From the NCBI GenBank assembly GCA_029747585.1, contig JAPEVF010000022.1:123887-187886 (forward strand): a stretch of 64,000 nucleotides of DNA. Direction: 5' to 3'. The notes below the pieces were generated by a model, which worked only from the letters and a program-made list of their open reading frames with translations, did no database searches and was not told the DNA's origin. The position numbers were made by a program, and so were the translations under genes. This DNA comes from Pleurotus djamor (Eukaryota; Basidiomycota; Agaricomycetes; Agaricales; Pleurotaceae). Each line of letters begins with the position of its first letter. Position 1 is the stretch's first letter. Below are positions 58,381-64,000 of the stretch, one piece after another.

Positions 58381-61300
58381 ATGGCTCAACCAGGCCAGAA
58401 CCGCAATCCTTTCCACAACTACCCCCAGCAGCCCCAGCAGCCCCCGTATCAGCAGCACCCTCAATATCAGCAGCAGCAGCGGCCACCGTACCAGCAAGCT
58501 CCCTTCCAGCAGCCCCCGTACCANGCAACAGCAACAACCCATCCCACAACCCTACCAACAGCGACGAGATTATGATGCAGACTCTGATCTAGGTGACCAC
58601 TACAGTCAGAGTGCGCACGGTAGCACAACGAGATTGGCTAGTGGTCCTGGCTACTACGATCAGCAGTCGGGTAGGTCCAAAGCTTGTTTAGTCTTTTCTT
58701 TCGTACTGTCTGCTTCTCGTCTTCTTCACACGTAAAACCGTCAGCTACTCCACCGCCCTTCTCATTTTTCACTCGCTTGTTTCAACTACTTCTATCCCAC
58801 CATCCCATTTCTATCCGCCCCCTCCCTAATGCCCGCCAACTCACCACCTTTCTTGACAGACGCCTCCGATGTCTATGGCCGTCGTTACGCTGGCTCAGTC
58901 GATTCCCACAGCAGCCTGCCCAGCATTTCTCCCTTTGCCGACCCAGGCATCGGTTCTTCAGACCCGTATCCAGCATGGACAGCAGAGAAACAAATTCCTA
59001 TGTCTGCTGAAGAAATAGAAGACATCTTCCTAGACCTCACCCAGAAGTTCGGTTTTCAGCGGGATTCGATGCGTAACCAGGTCCGTCATCATCATCACCA
59101 ATATACCCCGCTGGCGCTTACCGCTTGCACGACCACAGTATGACTTTCTGATGCACCTTCTTGATTCACGCGCTTCGCGTATGTCGCCTAGCCAAGCTCT
59201 CTTGACGATACATGCCGACTACATTGGTGGTCAACACGCCAACTACCGCAAATGGTACTTTGCCGCTCAGCTCAACCTTGACGACGCCGTCGGTCAGTCC
59301 AACAACCCCGGTCTCCAACGCCTCAAAAGTGTCAAGGGCGGCCCCAAGTCCGGCGGTACCAAGTCCCTCGATAATGCCCTCAACCGTTGGCGTAGCGCCA
59401 TGAATAACATGTCCCAGTACGACCGCCTCCGACAGTTGGCCCTCTACCTCCTCTGCTGGGGCGAGGCAGGCAACGTCCGATTCGTCCCCGAATGTCTGTG
59501 CTTCATCTTCAAGTGTGCAGATGATTATTATCGTAGCTCCGACTGCCAAAATAGGGTGGAACCTGTTCGGGAAGGTCTCTATCTCGAAACGATCATCAAG
59601 CCCATCTACCGTTTCATGCGTGATCAGGGGTACGAAGTTGTTGATGGCAAGTTTGTGAGGAGGGAGAAGGACCATGCACAAATTATTGGCTACGATGACA
59701 TCAACCAGCTCTTCTGGTACCCTGAAGGTATCGCCAGGATCGTACTCAGCGATAACGTAAGACCGCGTTTCCTTGCCGCTTCACTTTACTTACCTCCTGC
59801 TATAGACCCGTCTTGTTGATGCGCCCCCTCCTCAGCGCTTCATGAAACTGATGAAAGTTGATTGGAACCGAGTCTTCTTCAAGACATATTTTGAGAAGCG
59901 CTCCCTCGCTCATCTGCTCGTCAACTTCAACCGGATATGGATTCTCCACATCGCCGTCTTCTTTTTCTTTACTGCGTTCAACTCCCCCAAGGTCTACGCC
60001 CCGAGGAATCAAGCCGAGCCTTCCGCACCCATGTCATGGTCGGCCACTGCTCTCGGTGGAGCTGTCGCCTCTGGTATCATGGTTCTTGCTACGATTGCCG
60101 AGTTCTCTTACATCCCAACGACTTGGAATAATGCCTCCCACTTGACGACTCGTCTCATTTTCCTGCTTGTCATCCTTGCTTTGACCGCGGGCCCCACATT
60201 CTACATCGCCATGGTGGATGGCCGTCCCGGACAAGGCAACATTCCCCTCATCATTGGTATCGTGCAGTTCTTCGTTTCCGTCGTGGCGACTTTGGCCTTT
60301 GCGATTATCCCTTCCGGTCGTATGTTCGGTGATCGAGTTCGAGGCAAGAGCCGCAAGTTTATGGCTTCGCAGACCTTTACCGCGTCGTATCCCTCTCTTC
60401 CCCGTGCCGCTCGCAGCGCATCGATCTTGTTGTGGCTGCTCATTTTCTCCTGCAAATTCGTGGAATCGTACTTCTTCCTCACCTCCTCCTTCAGCACTCC
60501 CATTGCTGTCATGGCGAGGACGACCGTCCAAGGGTGTAATGACAGGTTCTTCGGAAATGCGCTGTGCAGTAACCACGTCCCCTTCACGCTCGCTATCATG
60601 TATGTGATGGACTTGATCCTGTTCTTCTTGGACACGTACTTGTGGTACATCATCTGGATCGTCGTGTTCAGTATCGGTCGTTCTTTCGCTCTTGGGTTGT
60701 CTATCTGGACTCCCTGGAAGGACATCTACACTCGGATGCCCAAGCGGATTTATGCTAAGCTCTTGGCTACGGGAGAGATGGAAGTCAAGTACAAGCCGAA
60801 GGTTTTGGTTTCGCAAATTTGGAACGCAGTCATTATTTCGATGTATCGCGAGCATCTCTTGTCCATCGAGCATGTTCAACGACTACTCTACCATCAGGTG
60901 GATAGTCCCGATGGACGTCGCACGCTTCGCGCACCACCCTTCTTTACCAACCAGGACGGTGCCGGGTTCAAGGGCAACTTCTTCCCCATTGGTGGCGAGG
61001 CCGAGCGACGAATCTCCTTCTTTGCTTCCTCCCTTACCACTGCTTTGCCAGAACCCCTCCCCNGTCGATGCCATGCCGACATTCACCGTTTTGGTTCCCC
61101 ATTATTCCGAGAAGATTCTTTTGAGTCTGCGGGAGATCATTCGTGAGGAAGACCAGAGTACACGTGTCACCCTGCTCGAGTACTTGAAGCAGCTCCACCC
61201 GGTTGAGTGGGACAACTTCGTCAAGGACACTAAGATCTTGGCTGAGGAGAGTGAGGGTATGGATGGTGGATCAAGCATGGAGAAGAAGACTGATGACTTG

Positions 61301-64000
61301 CCCTTCTACTGCATTGGTTTCAAGACGTCGTCCCCCGAGTATACCCTGCGCACGCGTATTTGGGCATCTTTGCGAGCACAGACGTTGTACAGAACGGTCT
61401 CCGGCATGATGAACTACTCCAAGGCCATCAAACTCCTCTACCGCGTCGAGAACCCTGACATCGTCCAGACCTTTGGCGGTAACACGGAACGCTTGGAGCG
61501 CGAACTCGAGCGCATGTCTCGTCGCAAGTTCAAGTTTGTTATCTCCATGCAACGGTTCTCCAAGTTCAACAAGGAAGAGCAAGAGAATGCTGAGTTCCTT
61601 CTGCGTGCCTATCCCGACTTGCAAATTGCGTATCTTGACGAAGAACCTGGACCTAAGGGTGGGGAAGCTCGTCTGTTCTCTACCTTGATCGACGGTCACT
61701 CGGAAATTGATGAGAAGACTGGGAAGAGAAAGCCCAAGTTCCGTATCGAGCTCCCTGGTAATCCCATCCTCGGTGACGGTAAATCGGACAACCAGAACCA
61801 CGCTATCGTTTTCTACCGCGGCGAGTATCTTCAGCTCATTGATGCGAATCAAGACAACTACCTGGAAGAATGCTTGAAGATCCGCAATATTCTTGGAGAG
61901 TTCGAGGAATACTCAACGTCAGGTCAGAGTCCTTATGCGCAATGGGGTCATAAGGAGTTCTCGAAGTCTCCGGTCGCCATCGTTGGTACCAGAGAGTACA
62001 TTTTCTCGGAGAACATTGGTGTCTTGGGTGATATCGCTGCTGGCAAGGAACAAACGTTCGGTACCATGACGGCTCGTGCGTTGGCCTGGATCGGAGGCAA
62101 ACTGCATTACGGACATCCTGATTTCCTGAATGCGACTTTCATGACGACTCGTGGTGGTGTTTCGAAGGCACAGAAGGGTCTCCATCTGAACGAAGATATT
62201 TTCGCTGGAATGAACGCCTTTGGACGTGGTGGACGCATCAAACACTCGGAGTATTATCAGTGTGGTAAAGGACGTGATCTGGGTTTTGGAACTATTTTGA
62301 ATTTCCAGACCAAGATTGGAACGGGTATGGGGGAGCAGATGTTGAGTCGGGAGTATTATTACCTTGGCACGCAATTGCCCATCGACCGTTTCTTGACCTT
62401 CTACTATGGTCATCCTGGTTTCCACATCAACAATATTCTTGTCATCTACTCTATCCAGGTGTTCATGATAACGCGTAAGTCGAATATCCGCTGTTCACCG
62501 ATGTTTTCGCTGACCATTTTTCTCAGTGTTATTCCTTGGAACTTTGAATAAGCAACTGGCCATTTGTCGACTTGACTCGTCGGGGAATGTGATTGCTGGA
62601 CAACCTGGGTGCTACAACCTTGTCCCAGTGTTCGATTGGATTAGGCGTTGTATCATCTCGATTTTCCTCGTTTTCTTCGTCGCCTTCTTGCCGCTCTTCT
62701 TGCAAGGTATGTACCGCCTCTTCGTCCTGCGCGTATCGTACATGGTACCATGTTCTAATGTATCCCCACAGAACTCGTCGAACGTGGTACCGGCAAAGCA
62801 CTTCTTCGTCTTGGAAAGCATTTCTTGTCCCTGTCACCGATTTTCGAAGTCTTCTCCACCCAGATCTACTCGCAGTCTATCCTGAGCAACTTGACTTTCG
62901 GTGGTGCGCGATACATCGCCACCGGTCGTGGTTTCGCTACTACTCGCATCAACTTCAGCATCCTCTACTCCCGTTTTGCTGGTCCGAGCATATACATGGG
63001 TATGAGGAACCTGTTGCTGTTGCTTTACACCACGATGTCCCTTTGGATGCCGCACTTGATCTACTTCTGGCTCTCCGTCCTCTCGCTGTGCATCGCCCCA
63101 TTCGTCTTCAATCCTCATCAATTCTCCTTTGCCGATTTCATCATCGACTACAGAGAATACCTTCGTTGGATGTCCCGTGGTAATTCCAGGACCAAGGCGA
63201 GCAGTTGGTATGGTTATTGCCGTCTATCAAGAACAATGATTACGGGTTACAAGAAGAAGAAACTTGGTCATCCTTCCGAAAAGCTCTCTGGCGATGTCCC
63301 CCGCGCTACCTTCCGCAGTGTCCTCTTCTCCGAGATCATCCTTCCTATCTTTACGGCCTCGATATTCATCGTTGCGTATATGTTCGTCAAGTCTTTCCCC
63401 GACGAGAACGGCCAGGATCAGCCCAGCCCCCTCATCCGCATTGCTGTCGTTTCCATTGGTCCCGTCGTTTGGAACGCCGCAGTCCTTCTGGTCCTATTCT
63501 TCATCTCTCTGTTCCTTGGACCCATGATGGAATCTTGGATCAAGTTTGGTTCGGTGATGGCTGCCCTCGCTCACGGTTTGGGCTTGTTTGGTCTCGTCGC
63601 TTTCTTCGAGTTCTTCGTAGGTTTTTGGCATGACCTTCCTTCCTCCATATACTTACTCATTGTGACTTGAATAGTGGTTCCTCGAACTATGGGATGCTTC
63701 CCATGCCGTCCTTGGAGTTATCTGCACAGTCGCCGTCCAGCGTGCCATCCAAAAGTTCTTGATCTCCGTCTTCCTCACTAGGGAATACAAGCATGACGAA
63801 ACTAATCGCGCTTGGTGGACGGGTAAATGGTATGGACGTGGCCTCGGAAACTCGGCCATGTCCCAACCTGCTCGTGAGTTCATCGTGAAGATCGTCGAAA
63901 TGTCTTTGTGGACATCGGACTTCCTACTCGGCCATATCCTCCTGATCATCTTGACACCACCCATCCTCATACCGTTCGTCAATCAACTTCACTCAACGAT
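58381..64000 (+). CDS. FKS1: 1,3-beta-D-glucan synthase catalytic subunit (partial, 3' end outside)
   Basis: GT48 plasma-membrane enzyme that makes the main cell-wall glucan from UDP-glucose; the target class of echinocandins. Exons seen: 58381-58670, 58860-59080, 59139-59756, 59806-62474, 62527-62706, 62772-63616, 63675 to beyond 64000; about 1715 residues so far. Seen: a Gln/Pro-rich cytosolic N-terminus, [72 protein letters not shown], the first membrane cluster (around 59940-60700), then the central catalytic region [212 protein letters not shown], and the second membrane cluster. N characters at 58524 and 61063 break the frame and read as false insertions. The first intron (189 nt) is unusually long. 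Confidence 0.96.

Noticed and set aside
60034..60879. Long minus-strand open frame inside the glucan synthase gene
   Set aside because: It lies fully antisense to strongly conserved FKS coding sequence and has a shadow-like composition rich in His, Asp and Arg.

Overview
The window is nuclear DNA of a filamentous basidiomycete, most likely an Agaricomycete. Nearly every gene is cut by many short GT-AG introns (mostly 45-70 nt), genes are packed 50-500 bp apart on both strands, and the products are typical fungal housekeeping proteins. No virus, transposon or CRISPR was seen. Exon boundaries were worked out by eye from reading-frame continuity, GT/AG sites and protein-family expectation, so they are models.

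1-15.3 kb: OST3/6 oligosaccharyltransferase subunit, divergent from a PIK1-type phosphatidylinositol 4-kinase; a GT15 mannosyltransferase; a stand-alone ABC ATPase; the mitochondrial import pore TOM40; a second GT15 in opposite orientation; tRNA-Ile(UAU); a CCCH-finger/coiled-coil protein; a Nur1-like membrane protein. 15.8-23.9 kb: a single-pass coiled-coil membrane protein, mitochondrial Phe-tRNA synthetase, mitochondrial GrpE, and trifunctional C1-tetrahydrofolate synthase. 24-30.2 kb: a tandem pair of secreted PNGase A-like proteins and a Pmp3-family protein with a long charged tail. 30.5-37 kb: a C2H2 zinc-finger factor, fructose-1,6-bisphosphatase, a disordered nuclear-type protein, and a GCIP-like protein.

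37-64 kb: i-AAA protease YME1; a 2.1 kb stretch with no confident gene; the XPD/RAD3 helicase of TFIIH; a secreted GH5 mannanase-like protein lacking both catalytic glutamates; a mitochondrial TPR protein; dipeptidyl peptidase III; a PTC7-type mitochondrial phosphatase; an LRR-like protein; and the first 5.6 kb of 1,3-beta-glucan synthase, running off the right edge.

Themes: secretory glycosylation and cell wall (OST3, two GT15, PNGase A pair, GH5, FKS), mitochondrial biogenesis and quality control (TOM40, GrpE, PheRS, YME1, TPR protein, PTC7, C1-THF synthase) and nuclear functions (RAD3, Nur1, zinc-finger proteins). Several gene pairs share short divergent promoters. Notable features are microexons of 6-21 nt, two paralogue pairs with near-identical exon structure, and three N characters that behave as false inserted bases.
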